From Halisarca cf. caerulea (taxonomy: Eukaryota > Porifera > Demospongiae > Chondrillida > Halisarcidae), in the NCBI GenBank assembly GCA_963170055.1, contig CAUJGJ010000397.1, forward strand, positions 13,978,428 to 14,042,427: a stretch of DNA of 64,000 bases, in the 5' to 3' direction. The stretch's first letter is position 1, and each line of letters begins with the position of its first letter. Positions 46,841-58,385 of this stretch are shown in pieces. Both the position numbers and the translations under genes were made by a program. The notes beneath the pieces are model-generated. The model searched no databases. It saw only the letters and a list, made by a program, of their open reading frames with translations, and was not told the DNA's origin.

Positions 46841-47790
46841 TCACGGTGGACATCAAAAAAAATTTTCCCTAGTGTAATAGTTAAGTAACGTACTGTAATC
46901 GTAATCGTAGTTACGGTGTGCGTAGTGAAAATTGTAATTTCATTTGGATATGTGTGAATGTGGGACATGTCCACGCTAATTCGGAAGTGTGAAAAATTCG
47001 GTCTTTTTTAGAACTTCGGTTCTCATCTTGTAGAAGCTTCAGAGCGTCAAACAAGGGATTAACGAGTAGGCAGATCCATAAATGTTTCGATAATTTCCCT
47101 TTCGAGAGGCCTGTTATTATCGCGAAGAAGCTAGTGAGGTTTTTCTAAGTCCTACTAGAAATCGGAATTCGATCACCTAGGTTCATCCTATCCAACGATT
47201 TTGAAGCTGTGACAATCATAGACTAGCTCAGGATCTCGAAGCAGGGACCATCGCCCTTGATCATCGTGAGGGTAATTTGATCTGCAGGCAAATGTAAATC
47301 ATAATCCGATCAGAAGATCTAGATCAGAAGCGATCCTTTTTACTGAGGTCCATCCTATCTCAGGTTCTCGAAGATCCAATCATCGTATAGGTAGTTCACC
47401 ATCTCGAACCCAATGACCATCCTTCGTGACGATAATTCGATCTCCAAGATAATAAAAATCGTATGCAGTTCAACCCGCAGAGACACTGCACAGATATAGC
47501 TGTATTCCAAGTGCTATTCACGCTTGTTTACACGATCGATATGGGGATCGAAGTTTGAGAAATACATAGGTAATTCGATCTGATGATTTTGCAAGCGTAG
47601 CGCCCTGATTCACTTCAGTTTAGTTTTGTTGCATATCGCTAGCGTAATTCGATCTGGGATTTCCGTAATTTCTCTGCTTAGCACCGTAATTCGGCCTTCA
47701 TGATTTATCAACAAAATCGTAATCATATCGGAACGTAATCGTAATTTGACCATTTTACGATTACGATATGGAAACTTTCTTCACATCTAC
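46841..47790. mobile_element. Copy B-specific insertion with GTAATCGTAATC termini, composite
   Basis: Absent from copy A between TAATTTGCAT and TTTTTGCC. Contains GTAATCGTAATCGTAG near the left and the inverse CGATTACGAT near the right, a CATGTGGG-family left half (46960 to about 47165), and a series of GTAATTCGATCT-like phrases at 47165-47720. Exact ends and target duplication could not be fixed. Confidence 0.6.
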
Positions 47791-48468
47791 CATTTTTGCC
47801 GTTCGTAAAACCGTTCATGATCAATTCATTGCTCACATACACACACAAACACACACACACATACACACACCCATACACATACACACACCCATACACATAC
47901 ACACAAACAGATCAAGGGAAAAAACCCACCATTATGTATCCAACAACACTCATCGACTATAGTGTTGAAAACGTTGGGTAGTTTTAAAACAATTACTTTC
48001 TTTTAATAGGAGAAGGATCGTCATCAAAAATTAGTCAGAGGCCGAGGAAGATACTTTTAGTTGGGGGGGGCACAACTAATGCAAGCTAATATGTGACTAA
48101 AAAACTTGATCACATGATAATTATTGCCCCCTGTGCCCCTATGGTTTTGCTGCCTATGTTGGTATTCCAGTCTGTGATCATCCGTAAATGGCGGCCTGTA
48201 ACCAAGTATGGGCAAATTTCTATAATCGTTTATTTCACAAGCAAACAGTAAGAAACCCCTTCGAGATCACTCTCCAAACAGTGCTAGGAACGTTGGTAAA
48301 GCTTAATTTGCTGCAAATTCCTCACACAGTTTGCTGGATTTGTGTGAAGACAAAATTGACCTACCTCCAATATAATAAGATAGTATAATAAAAGTGGCTA
48401 TATAGAAAGGACTACTTGGAATTCGGGTAATGAACATTATTAGGTTTCTGTAAATTTATAAAACTTAC
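47791..48468. other. Copy B counterpart of 13790-14459
   Basis: CA-rich tract (47838-47908), shortened G run (48064-48070) and intron-like sequence. No gene recognised. Confidence 0.4.
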
Positions 48469-48824
48469 AGGTGGCTGTTGTTCCATAACTCCTGAATACT
48501 TGTCTTTCCAAGCATTCCAAAGTTCTTCTTCCACTTTATCATGAGGAAACCTGCACTGGCTCTTATTTGGCGCATGGCAGGTGAAGTCGTTGTGTCCAAA
48601 AACGTACTTCTTATCAACCATGCCCTTAAAATTCAATGGAAATCGAATCTCAACAAACTTTTTATTGACTACGTCCACATACACGACTACTTTTGATAAC
48701 ATCATATGCTTGCAATGTGTACCATCTGTGAGTTCCCTTGAAGTGCAGTCAATACACAGCTCATACTGAGGCTCAATCACATCTAAAAGGAGTGGAACAC
48801 CATTTAAAACGACCATATTTTTAA
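48469..48824 (-). CDS. Zinc-finger gene copy B, exon Z
   Basis: Same splice sites and same protein as the copy A exon at 14460-14815; the nucleotide differences seen (for example TTTTTATTGAC against TTTTTGTTGAC) are silent. Protein identity between the copies suggests a young duplication or constraint. Confidence 0.55.
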
Positions 48825-49270
48825 CTTATTTACATATTATTATGGTGCAGCATAAAGATTATTTGCAACTTTATATCATGCATACTTTGTGCCTGAAAAT
48901 TGACTAAAGTACTCAGCAAAAAGGTGTCCAATGAATTTGCATATGTCTCTGCATATTTGCATATGTCTCTGGTAATATTCAGGTCCACCCCATAGTTTGT
49001 TAGTTTGACTAATATTTAAAAATTTCACCTGGCGCATGATTTTGATCATATTTAATGTTGAATTCGGAGCCAACGTCACAGCCACAATCTTATATGAATA
49101 TAATTATTTTGTTTGCCTGCAATTGTCAAGGTGCACGGGCTTCAGGAATCCTTGTAAAAATTATAAATAATATTAAGCTATGCCATGCCCTCAGACGTGC
49201 AGTATGCCAAACAACAGAAGCAAAACTCCCGAAGCTTTCTTGAACAATGACTGATTTTGTATTATAATAT

Positions 49271-51934
49271 GTGACCATTCACGGGAAAACATGTATTCGT
49301 GTGTCGGAAATGAAATTTTTCATTTTGCTGCTGCCGCAGTATTTATGCGAAATGTAGGTCCTGGTGATAATTCAGGGTCCCATACCCATTGATTGTAGTA
49401 GAAGTGGAAATGGAAAGTTGTTAATGAATAATTCATAGTAACGGTAATGATATTCATGTGACATTTAATGATATTCATAGTGTTTTGAATATTCATAATT
49501 GCTTGAAGTTTCAGTAAGAAGCTTCTATTAGCAGCTTGATTGCAGTGTACGGTGCACAAGTTGATGCTTCAATAGATTAAAAGATGTTTTTTAGGTTAAC
49601 AAAGCTATGCAAAATAAGTTTAACTAATTTAAAAACTACGAATTTACACGTCGGGGTTTGGCAATTTAGTTATGAGATCTTTTACTAGTTGGTGCAGCAG
49701 TCCTAGATGTGGGGCGTTTGTTAGCTGTCAGTGATGAAGGTGGTGGACAGGTGACATCAGCAGCAAGGTTGGATGAACAGAATTGTCTAATCTTGTCATG
49801 CAAAAATTTCTGACGTTCGAGCGTGAGACCTGGTGTGGGGATTTCATCAGGTAATTGAGGTGGGAATGGCAGCTGGGTTGATGCATGAAGAATGGTGTGC
49901 TCCTCTGCTGGATGGCTAGATGTCTTCTGCACAAATACTTTTCCGGGGAACTTGGCATCAAAATGGAATACATGAAAAGAGGTAATATTGGGCAGGGAAG
50001 AGAAGTACTGCCGAAAGAAAGAAGACCAGTCATAAAAATGGATCAGCTGTTCTCCTGTCAGGCTTCGTATCAACTGAACTTTGTTGGCACCAATGTGAGA
50101 CGAACTGTTCACGACATCTTGTATGCATTTCATAGTATCCACTCTGGTTCTCCGGTATGTCTTCTTGATAAGGCCAAAGTGTCTATCTGGTGCAAACTTA
50201 GTATGCCCTGAAAGCATGAATGAGATGGTAATGCGCTCCTGTTTTCCTGTGAGTACTCGCCAACAGAGATACTGCATTGAGGCATTGTTTTTATTCTGCC
50301 CAATGCAGTTGTCAGCATGTAAAAATATCTCAGGTGATGGTACAGCTGTGTTGTCTAAGAAGTGGTGGAGAAGACTGATGGTTGCATTAGCCCCTTTACC
50401 AACATTGTCCGCTTCATCAATGAGATAGTTTGTCTGCCATCCCAAAGGCTCACATGAGATGCCAAAAATCTGGCATTTCCTTGCTGTGAGAAAATAGGCA
50501 GGGCCAGGCTGTAGAGGGTTGTTGGGGAAATGGATTTGCTGTGCATAATCGTATGAATAATGCATCTGGTTCACTGGAGGAGAGAGTGAAGATGGCTGAC
50601 TCAGAGCTAGCTCTCTGCAGTTGGTGATTTGCAAGTTGTAGTGTGCTCTCTCCTGCTTTGCCAATTCTAAATGATCAATATATGACTTCAATCTCTGTTC
50701 CTTGTCAGCTTCTGTCAGATGGCCAGAGTTCTTCAACAATCTACAGTGGGTCTGGCATTCCATACAGAGATCATCAGCAGGCTTCATAGTTACTATGTAT
50801 GGTCGAACTCCATTCCAGACTGTGTGAAATTTTGTACGACCTACTGGCTTTGTGTGTCCATGTACACAAGACTCTGTGTATAGTCCGTAAACCTTTGCTT
50901 TGGTTATGTCTGTGGGCAGCAACAAAACACGGGAGTCCTTATGCGTTGGCATACGACCAGGTAGGGGCATTGCATGCGATTCTGCTATGTTGTCCAGGAA
51001 CTTAGCCAAATCTTCAAGCTGTGCAGGTGTACATGTGGTTGAAGGCTTTCTTTTCACATTTCCGTGGATTCTTTCAACCAATCCATTAGAGTCAAAGTGC
51101 TTGCAAAGATTGGTGAAGCGGTACTTGGACATAATGTGTAAAATTAGGAAAAAATCCAAGCGGATCCTGATACTACGAAACAAAAATGATGTATGTGGAC
51201 GGAAACTTTCCAAAGTACCCCTGTATGACGATGGAATACTTTCCTTATGGGTACGGCACGCAGACAACTGAGAAGTAACCACCAGATCTAATTCCATCCT
51301 CGACAGTTGGAAGCAGTCAGAGCGATGATTCGCAACCACCTCTTGCTTGAATTGGGTGCTACAAGGTGACTTATCAGGGCCAAATTTACACCCACAAGTC
51401 TTCTCCATAAATTCGTCAACAGTACCTTGCTCTTTCTTGTCTTCATCGCTTAGTTCAAGAGCAACGTCGGTGTTAATCTGGTGACCGAACGACGAATCCA
51501 AGGGTACATCATCGAAGCTGGCTTCTTCTTCTAAAACAGTCGATTCCAGGAGCGGTGGGCCGACTTCAAGCGAGTCATCGAGTGGCTGCCTCTCATACCT
51601 GCTCTCAGAGATAGATGTGGCTTCTCCAGCAGTTGTCTCTTCGGAAAAATAGCTGGTTTCGGCTTCCTCAAACTCCTTCTCTAGTGATTCGATAACGGCG
51701 CCGATCGGTATACGAGACATTCTTGTCGTAACTCGAAAAGTGAGCGCCGTACAGGCTTGAAACAAACACCAAAAGAAAGACCGAAGTCAACTACACTACA
51801 GCAAAACGCAAAATCTGTACTCGCCATTCACACTTTCGCGTAGTTCGCAACGAATCAGACCCGCTATTGATATTTCCGTTTATTGCCCGTATTTGCGCAA
51901 CTACACGAATACATGTTTTCCCGTAAACGGTCAC
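49271..51934 (-). mobile_element. 2664-bp DNA transposon encoding a DUF7869-type protein
   Basis: Terminal inverted repeats of about 32 bp: GTGACCATTCACGGGAAAAC on the left against GTGACCGTTTACGGGAAAAC on the right complement, both continuing into ATGTATTCGTGT. The 4-bp ATAT occurs on both sides (49267-49270, 51935-51938), and copy A shows the empty site with one ATAT (15265-15268). One intact minus-strand gene fills most of the element. It sits in an intron-like part of the zinc-finger gene, same strand. Confidence 0.95.
49666..51765 (-). CDS. DUF7869-type putative transposase
   Basis: 699 codons, uninterrupted, no introns needed. The second Met (residue 16, MSRIPIGAVIESLEKE) is an alternative start. 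Acidic N-terminus (about 20-130), then a region with RFTNLCKHFDSNGLVERIHG and LPLPGR/LLP (about 220-290) as in other members, a CMECQTHC cysteine cluster (about 345), then the core: HYSYDYAQQIHFP (about 408), LHADNCIGQNKNN (about 488), SGHTKFAPDRHFGLIKK (about 525) and YDW. These Asp residues in the order D-D-D look like an RNase H-fold catalytic triad (inference). The C-terminal tail is basic. DUF7869 proteins are common, multicopy and unexplained in invertebrates; here the gene sits between TIRs. Confidence 0.85.
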   Translation of the reverse strand: MFQACTALTFRVTTRMSRIPIGAVIESLEKEFEEAETSYFSEETTAGEATSISESRYERQPLDDSLEVGPPLLESTVLEEEASFDDVPLDSSFGHQINTDVALELSDEDKKEQGTVDEFMEKTCGCKFGPDKSPCSTQFKQEVVANHRSDCFQLSRMELDLVVTSQLSACRTHKESIPSSYRGTLESFRPHTSFLFRSIRIRLDFFLILHIMSKYRFTNLCKHFDSNGLVERIHGNVKRKPSTTCTPAQLEDLAKFLDNIAESHAMPLPGRMPTHKDSRVLLLPTDITKAKVYGLYTESCVHGHTKPVGRTKFHTVWNGVRPYIVTMKPADDLCMECQTHCRLLKNSGHLTEADKEQRLKSYIDHLELAKQERAHYNLQITNCRELALSQPSSLSPPVNQMHYSYDYAQQIHFPNNPLQPGPAYFLTARKCQIFGISCEPLGWQTNYLIDEADNVGKGANATISLLHHFLDNTAVPSPEIFLHADNCIGQNKNNASMQYLCWRVLTGKQERITISFMLSGHTKFAPDRHFGLIKKTYRRTRVDTMKCIQDVVNSSSHIGANKVQLIRSLTGEQLIHFYDWSSFFRQYFSSLPNITSFHVFHFDAKFPGKVFVQKTSSHPAEEHTILHASTQLPFPPQLPDEIPTPGLTLERQKFLHDKIRQFCSSNLAADVTCPPPSSLTANKRPTSRTAAPTSKRSHN

Positions 51935-52138
51935 ATATAAAGTTCACCATTTTGGCATTTCCTGTAGGAATACAGTAGTCAAACTTGCCTACCTGATGAA
52001 TACATCATTGTAGCTCTACATATACCATTAGTAACAAAAGCACAAATCCCAAAGTTGCTCATGGTGCATTTTTGCATACTGTACATGTAACATGCGTGGT
52101 ATGTATGTTTATACTTTTAAGTGTATCTGCATGCTAAC
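51935..52138. other. Intron-like spacer of copy B
   Basis: Counterpart of 15265-15469. No feature. Confidence 0.4.
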
Positions 52139-52289
52139 TTTTCCAGTAACTGAGCTCCAAGGCATTATGTGCAAAATGACATCTTCCTTGGTATTCACAA
52201 GAGCGGTAACGACAAAGCTCTATTCTGTTGTATTGTGATTTGGCTCTCACTGAAACAAAATCTTTGCTTTCTGTTTCCACTCGGAAAAT
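52139..52289 (-). CDS. Zinc-finger gene copy B, exon Y
   Basis: 151 bp, same acceptor and donor as copy A. Finger reads ELCRYRSCEYQGRCHFAHNAL, cut here at the His-Asn step. It is one codon shorter than copy A and has several substitutions but keeps Cys, Cys, Cys and His. In-frame indel and retained ligands support a real coding exon. Confidence 0.6.
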
Positions 52290-53256
52290 CTGGCATAAAT
52301 GATAAATTAAGAAAAAAGAACTAATAGATGCTTCAACCCATGCCATACAGACAGCAAGAAGCTTCTTTCATTGTGTAGGTAGGTTATCTGCCATCTCACA
52401 TATAACAAAATGGCCGGTGGCTCACTGACAAGGAATTATCCCTTTACTGTGATACAAAGTGCAAATTTATCGGATGTGTTAAAAATGTGAATATACGATA
52501 ATTTTTCATGCTCTTTAGTAACCATGGCCCCATTTATTGAATTCTATTTAATACAGACATTGCCTCCGTTGCTATAAACTCTCACAAAGAAACTAACTAC
52601 TAACTTTCACTTGCCACGCTTGTAGGACATTGTTCAATATCCGAACGATACTTTACTGAGGGATGGTTGAAGCAGATCTCGTGCATTGTTCGGTACAAGA
52701 AATAATAAAGTTGACATTATACTGCCGAATTATGCCCGTAATTTCAGACGTAAAACGTCCATTGTTGCTGAAAATTATGCCCATAGCACACTTCGTAAGA
52801 ATTCAATGAAATTATGGTTGAGCAACATTATATGATGCATCATAAAAATGGTGGCCTCATATAAGCATCCTCAATATGTAGCTCCGAGCATTTTTGTGGA
52901 AGAATGCAGTGGAATTCTCCTTTTTCGGTTTGATTTCCTTCAACAATCTTAAAAAAGGTTCGAAATGCTGATTTAAGGCCAGCGTGGTATTCTCACGGCT
53001 GTCTCGAACTCGCCGTAAGACTCATACGCACTTACCTACGAGCTTTTGATAAACATTTGGGGAGACATCCATTCCCTTCCAAAATCATACCTTGAGTGAT
53101 TAAATTTCAAAAGAACTTATGTGCGCGTACCCATTTATTTGCCCGTAAATCTTCCGTAAGAAAAATATTCAGGCGCATAAAACGGTCTGTAATTAGGGCG
53201 TCTGTAGAAGCACACTATGCTTGTTTTGCGTCAACTTTATAATTTTTGTACCGTAG
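52290..53256. other. Intron-like stretch of copy B
   Basis: Counterpart of 15624-16822, lacking the 180-bp segment of copy A. The minus-strand frame seen in copy A at 16362-16595 is broken here by TGA. Confidence 0.4.
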
Positions 53257-53372
53257 CTGTGTGTGTGGATACCATGCGTGTTTATCAACGTTCCTGGGTT
53301 CCTGAGGCTGGAGAAGAGCTAGAAGTACATGAGATGGGTAACCATGTAGATAGGCACCACTGTGGCTGTGAT
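53257..53372 (+). CDS. HIRAN-like exon, copy B
   Basis: Same length, splice sites and phase as 16823-16938. Reads VCVDTMRVYQRSWVPEAGEE onward; within the exon one substitution (Val to Met) was noticed. Confidence 0.4.
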
Positions 53373-54036
53373 GTAAGTAAATTTCATCAGCGGAAATTAT
53401 CTATACAGCAGATTTATTGGATATTTATCAAGCTCTTTTAGATCCGGTCAGGCTGAAAAATAATTATTCCTTGTTGGATAAATTAGGGCCTATATGGTAG
53501 ATATGTCCTTGATAGTGTATAAATATATATCTTAGAACGGTATATTTCGTTCCAGCAAAAAACAAGGGAGGCTGCGTCAGTGTTTTGATAACATCCACCA
53601 TTTTTGTTTTATGTCCAAATTGGACATAAAACAAAATACTTGCAGATATAACACATTATTTACGAGTACTAAAATCCTCTGATAAAGGGTTATAATAGCT
53701 GCTATCACACTTTCTTCTTCATTGCTGGAAATTCAGCGCAAAATGTATTATACAAAATGTATCTGCTTGATATATAGTCTAGCTTCTGCATGAGTTCCTC
53801 CTTGTGTTTCTCCTCGTTTGAAGCTGTATCACATCAAATACAGAGGAAATGTAATATACTATAGCGATGTGGTTTGAAAATATTGTACAAACTTTAATAA
53901 TTCGAATTTGAGGGCCTATGATCCCCTAAATTGGATGGTGATTTCAAGTGACCTACATGCACAAACTCAATTAAGGATAGAAAAAAAAATAATTGGACAC
54001 TATAAGAAACAATTTATCTAACATTCTTTTACACAC
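53373..54036. other. Intron-like stretch of copy B
   Basis: Counterpart of 16939-17597. The long palindrome around ATGTCCAAATTGGACAT is kept and extended here (TTTTATGTCC/GGACATAAAA). No gene. Confidence 0.4.
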
Positions 54037-54358
54037 CTTTCTGTGATTTGTAGATTTACAAGTTCCAACTCTTCTAGGATTAGCCAACTGTGCATAGTAA
54101 CACTCCGAGCAAAATAACCGGAGAGCAGATGACTTTAGCGGATCAACCTCTACAGAATCAAAAGCTGTGGCTGATTGACTTGTCTTTTTCATAACAGTTG
54201 GCTGTTTGTGGGGTTTTCTTGTATAACAGTCATAAGATGATTCTGATTCTGCCTGGAGCCTTGAGGAGAGTGTCTTAGGTACTGAAAATGGTTTTCCGGA
54301 TGCTTGAATTTTGGTCTCATCACCTGAATCACTGCTAGAATCCCCAGAGTCAGTGTCA
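54037..54358 (-). pseudogene. Zinc-finger gene copy B, exon X, 3' part
   Basis: Second part of the split exon: DTDSGDSSSDSGDE to the Cys-rich end LFCSECYYAQLANPRRVGTC and the GTGTGT donor. The 5' part lies at 61044-61308, beyond the 6685-bp transposon. Four residues (ESSY region) longer than copy A. Unless the transposon is spliced out or excised, this gene copy is disrupted. Confidence 0.7.
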
Positions 54359-54364
54359 CACAGT

Positions 54365-54700
54365 AAAAAATGGAGTGCTATATCAACACACGTGCTATTT
54401 ACACACGTGCTATTATAGCACACATAATGCTTAACACAGTTGAAAATTAGCACGTATGTTAAATTAGCACATCATAATGTGCTGAAACAGCATGTGTACA
54501 AGTACATACAGGCTACTTTAGCACACATATTGCTTAACACAGTATGGAACTAACACATGTGCTAAATAAGCACATCATAGTGTGCTAGAACAGCATATGT
54601 GTAAAAAGTACACATGGGCTATTTTAGCACATTGTGTATAGTTACTGTAGCACAGTACAAAACTAACACATGTGCTTAATGAGCACATGATGCATGCTGC
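54365..54700. repeat. Subterminal repeat array, left end
   Basis: Units of 103-107 bp starting GCACACAT at 54418, GCACACAT at 54521 and GCACATTG at 54628, each with GTGCTAAA and AGCACATCA phrases. In CACTA-type elements such arrays are the transposase-binding sites (family knowledge). The right end has a shorter set at about 60885-61030, including a 25-bp direct repeat of CTAGTATGCTATTTTAGCAC. Confidence 0.8.
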
Positions 54701-55294
54701 CAAGGAAGCCCTACAAAGGAAAGCTGAAGTCAAATTTGAGAACAAAGGAAGAGCCATTGCATTTCCCAATGCATTGGTTAGACATTGTAGCCATTTTTGC
54801 ATGCATGGTTACCTGACATACAGTTGCTACCATGTAGGAACAAAAGATCTCTCTATTACCCTCGAATCATAGTGGGTCTTACAGAGTTCCTGAATAGAAG
54901 AGATATGTACATTGTAAATTTGCTTAGCATCTTCCTTTTCCCGCACATCGTACTGTATAAGATTCATCTCTGTAGTTACTTGGGTTATCTGCTATATTGT
55001 CTGCCATATAATAGTCTAGTGGTATACCTACGTATATAGACTACTTCTATATATAAATTCCAGCTTCCAAGCGCTAGCGTAAATCAATCTGGTCTGGGAG
55101 TGTGTCCAAGTTTATACCACATGCATGCCGCGAATGCAATTGTATAGGCATCCTTGATAAATTTTGAACTCACTGCATCGATCCATATGCATTAAATAAT
55201 TATTTGTCCACAAAAACTACAGCAAATGGTACAATAACAATGATACATATATACATAAAAAAGTAAGTACACACATCAGCCTAATAGAATAATC
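54701..55294. other. Transposon interior between left array and transposase stop
   Basis: No gene supported. A 66-codon plus-strand frame (54672-54872) has no recognised motif. Probably 3' UTR of the minus-strand gene. Confidence 0.4.
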
Positions 55295-58291
55295 CTAATA
55301 GAGGCACTCAAGTTCAACAGTGTCTTTCTCTGCAATGAAATACAGTTCTTGAACACGGTGCAAGTGTAAAACACCATGCCTTACTAAACTAGTGAAGGGA
55401 ACAACATCAATAGAGGAGCTAAGGGACACTTTATATGCAAAAAAATGTGGTATAAAAGTATGGGTTACAAAAATTTCAACCACAAAGTACTTCACATCTG
55501 ACAAAATGTAAATATGTGTGACACGCCCGAAAACTGGCTCAAATTCCCTCGGCGGTAAACGAACGATGCAGCCTACTTTGTACCATACACCATGAACACA
55601 TATTGAAGACGACTTTAAAATATGAAGAGGGAGTGGATTAAGACCAGATAATTCAGACAATTTCTCAGCAACCAAACTGTCTGCTGGTATTTCCTCATAC
55701 TTGGCACGGCCTATGTCATCACCAGGATACAAGAAAGGTGGTGACGGTTGACCCTCAAGATGCAGTAGTCTATGACAAAGTGACAACTGATGATTATAAG
55801 CCATGGAGAATGGTATATTCTTGAAGTTGTTTCCAATACGATCTTTGAAGTCACCATTTTTCCCTTCAAATCTCATGCACCATACAGCTCTTGGTGGCCC
55901 AAATCGCAGGATTTGCTGCGGTAAATGCACCAGATAGTGAAATTTAGGAGTGAGATGGACATCTGGGTAAGCTGCTTTAAAGTGTATGTGGTGGTCTTCA
56001 ATTAGAGTAGATAATAGTGCACAGTCATCAGGTGAGATGGAAAATGAGGTCAAAATTGACATGATTGACAATAAAGTGAGAAAACAAGCCCATTTGTCGT
56101 CACCTTCTGGAATATATTGACCGATGATTAGAGGCAGATGTCGGCCAAGGCACCACCACTGACTTGCTCTCAATGTGACCCGATCCAGTGATTCAATGTT
56201 TGATGGCTTGTTTGCTATCTCATGATATCCATAATCAAATGACGAAATTGACTGATTTAAACAGGCAAGTGAAAAGAATTTCTCATCGCAACAATGCTTC
56301 AACAACAGCAGGATTTCTTTGGCTAGTACACCTTCGAACAAAACGTGCATTATGTCTTGAGGGAAACACTTAGTAACATTAAAGAATTTAACATCCTCAA
56401 ATAAGGACTTCTGGTTAATCCCATAAGTAACTGAGATATGTGCAGACACAGTGGATCCACACTGAAGGCCACGCACTGCTTCAGCATGTAAATTTTCGTC
56501 GCGTATAGTGAATTGATCAGCTCTGAAAAACTTTTGAATATCATCATCTGTAGCCAAACACTCACGACACTTACGGTATGCAAATCCAACACCTTCCTTA
56601 AATCCACTAACAAAATTGGATGCAAGGGTATCTCCAGGCATTGCTAATAGTGCCCCTCTGTACGTTCTTGAACATCCTTTGATGTTGAAAACCACACCAT
56701 CTGGTTCACTCAAGCGATTTACATCCTTGACAAACTGACCCAAAAGTTTGCTGACACCATACTTTCGCAAATGGGATGTTTTACAAATTGCAAATGGGAT
56801 AATACAATGCAGCTGTGATCTCCACAGTAAACGGATGTTGCCAAGAACGAAGTAGAAAAGAGCCACTTTGTGCTTTTTAGTTTTTGATCCTAGTGGATTG
56901 GTAACTTCTACGTCATCATAATAGCCTATCAACTGGAGGGCATTAGGGTCTTCCTTGAAAACTGGGTGATTTTTGAAAAAATTTCCATCGCAAATGTCAC
57001 CAAGCAAACCATCAGTTCTTTGATGACTGTCATCAACTTCTGCAATAATCTGATCATTGTTCAGCAACAATTCTAGCACTTTCAGGATAGGAATGTAGTA
57101 ACCAAAATCATCTTTTAGTACAGCCCTCCTCTTTGAATGCTTACTCTGCCTCCAATGAATTCCAGTGTTATCATTGAGTTTCACTGCTACTGGTTCCTAA
57201 GGAGCATGAATACATTCTGCATTATAATACCTGCACATGCAGATGAGCTTGCATTACATGCATGCATACAACACTGAAACAATTATGCATGTATACCCTG
57301 TCATACATACAGCATGCACGAGTATAAAAAATGCTTGGAAAATGTGAACTGCATGTTACTATATATTAAATTATAGGTTACGTATATATGCACGTACTGT
57401 GGTACTTCTGATAATAGTGCATGCCATTGGACACTCCAAAGTATAATGACACATGCAGTATAATAAACCTCTTTGTAAAGGACTTGGTTTGAGAGCTCAA
57501 AATGTTTCCACCCTATAGTTTTAATACATTTTAATCTCTCAAAGAGGACAACCTCCCCATGCACACCTGCATGAAGCAGTTATATATTGCCCTGAAACAA
57601 CTATATACTCAGAGGTTCAACTGCAATCCATCAGAGTCATACAGTGTGATGAAATCATGCCAATACAATGCAGACGAGAATATTACAATACATACGTGTA
57701 TATACTCACCACAAGGTGGAAGGAGTCTTTAAAATATTGGTCTTGTTTGTATCTAGTATCCACGTTTCGAAATATGCCAGAAAGTTTGAAAATATCATGC
57801 CAATTCGTAACCTCTGTTGTTTCTTCTGGAATGCCACTATCAAGGAGATACTGACGAGCATCTCGCTTAACTTTAGTGACAGATTTCTGCAATAAAGCTT
57901 CAGTGTAAGATATGATCTTCCCTACACTATCGTGCGTTAAACCCTGTTCCCGCAAAGACAATACGTATTCTGCGGCATCCCAGTCATCACTCTGGTCTTC
58001 AGCGTCAGTTATCCAACAATCCAAGTTACTATCTGGAGGCATGGAGCAATTATTGTCTTCTGAAGCTTCAACGACAACGGTGCGAGGTGGTTCGAAGCGA
58101 TGGGCCCGCTGGATATGTTTCTTGAACGTTGTCCACTTTTTGAAAGCTTGGCCACAGTTATCAAAGCTACATTGTACTAAAAATTGTGGCTGATGCTGAT
58201 GGAAGGCAACAACATGTTTTACATGATCCAACGGCCGAGTAAACTGAAAATTGCAAAGAGAACACTGAAATAGTCGGGCTTCCGCCATCAT
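55295..58291 (-). CDS. CMC/EnSpm-like transposase with N-terminal C2H2 fingers (two exons)
   Basis: Exon 1 is 58291-57710, donor CTTGTG then GTGAGT; exon 2 is 57196-55295, acceptor CTCCTTAG. Phases agree (582 + 1902 bp), giving 827 residues without a stop. Residues 9-60 hold two C2H2-type fingers (CSLCNFQF...H...H and CSFDNCGQAF...H...H). The rest resembles tnp2/DUF4218-type CACTA transposases: FNIKGCSRTY, a CRECLATDDD cysteine pair, PQDIMHVLFEGVLAKEI, PLIIGQYIP, then HYLVHLPQQILRFGPP followed by FEGKNGDFK. The catalytic acidic residues cannot be named with certainty. Divergent to the SAM gene; intact, so possibly active. Confidence 0.85.
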
Positions 58292-58385
58292 GAGATCGTG
58301 ACGTCATGATCTCGCTAATACGCATGCGCATTGAGAAAGGCGGCATTTTTGTGTTGCATTGTGGGCGTTGACGGGGGCACTGATC
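58292..58385. promoter_or_regulatory. Bidirectional promoter between the two transposon genes
   Basis: 94 bp separate the two ATGs. It holds a perfect TGACGTCA (about 58300-58307) inside a larger dyad GAGATC...GATCTC, and ACGCATGCGCAT, close to an NRF1-type site. CRE and NRF1 sites are typical of CpG-type divergent promoters in animals (known); use here is inferred. No TATA box was evident. Confidence 0.55.

Noticed and set aside
49885..51271. Plus-strand frames of 68-123 codons
   Set aside because: Shadows of the DUF7869-type gene on the opposite strand.
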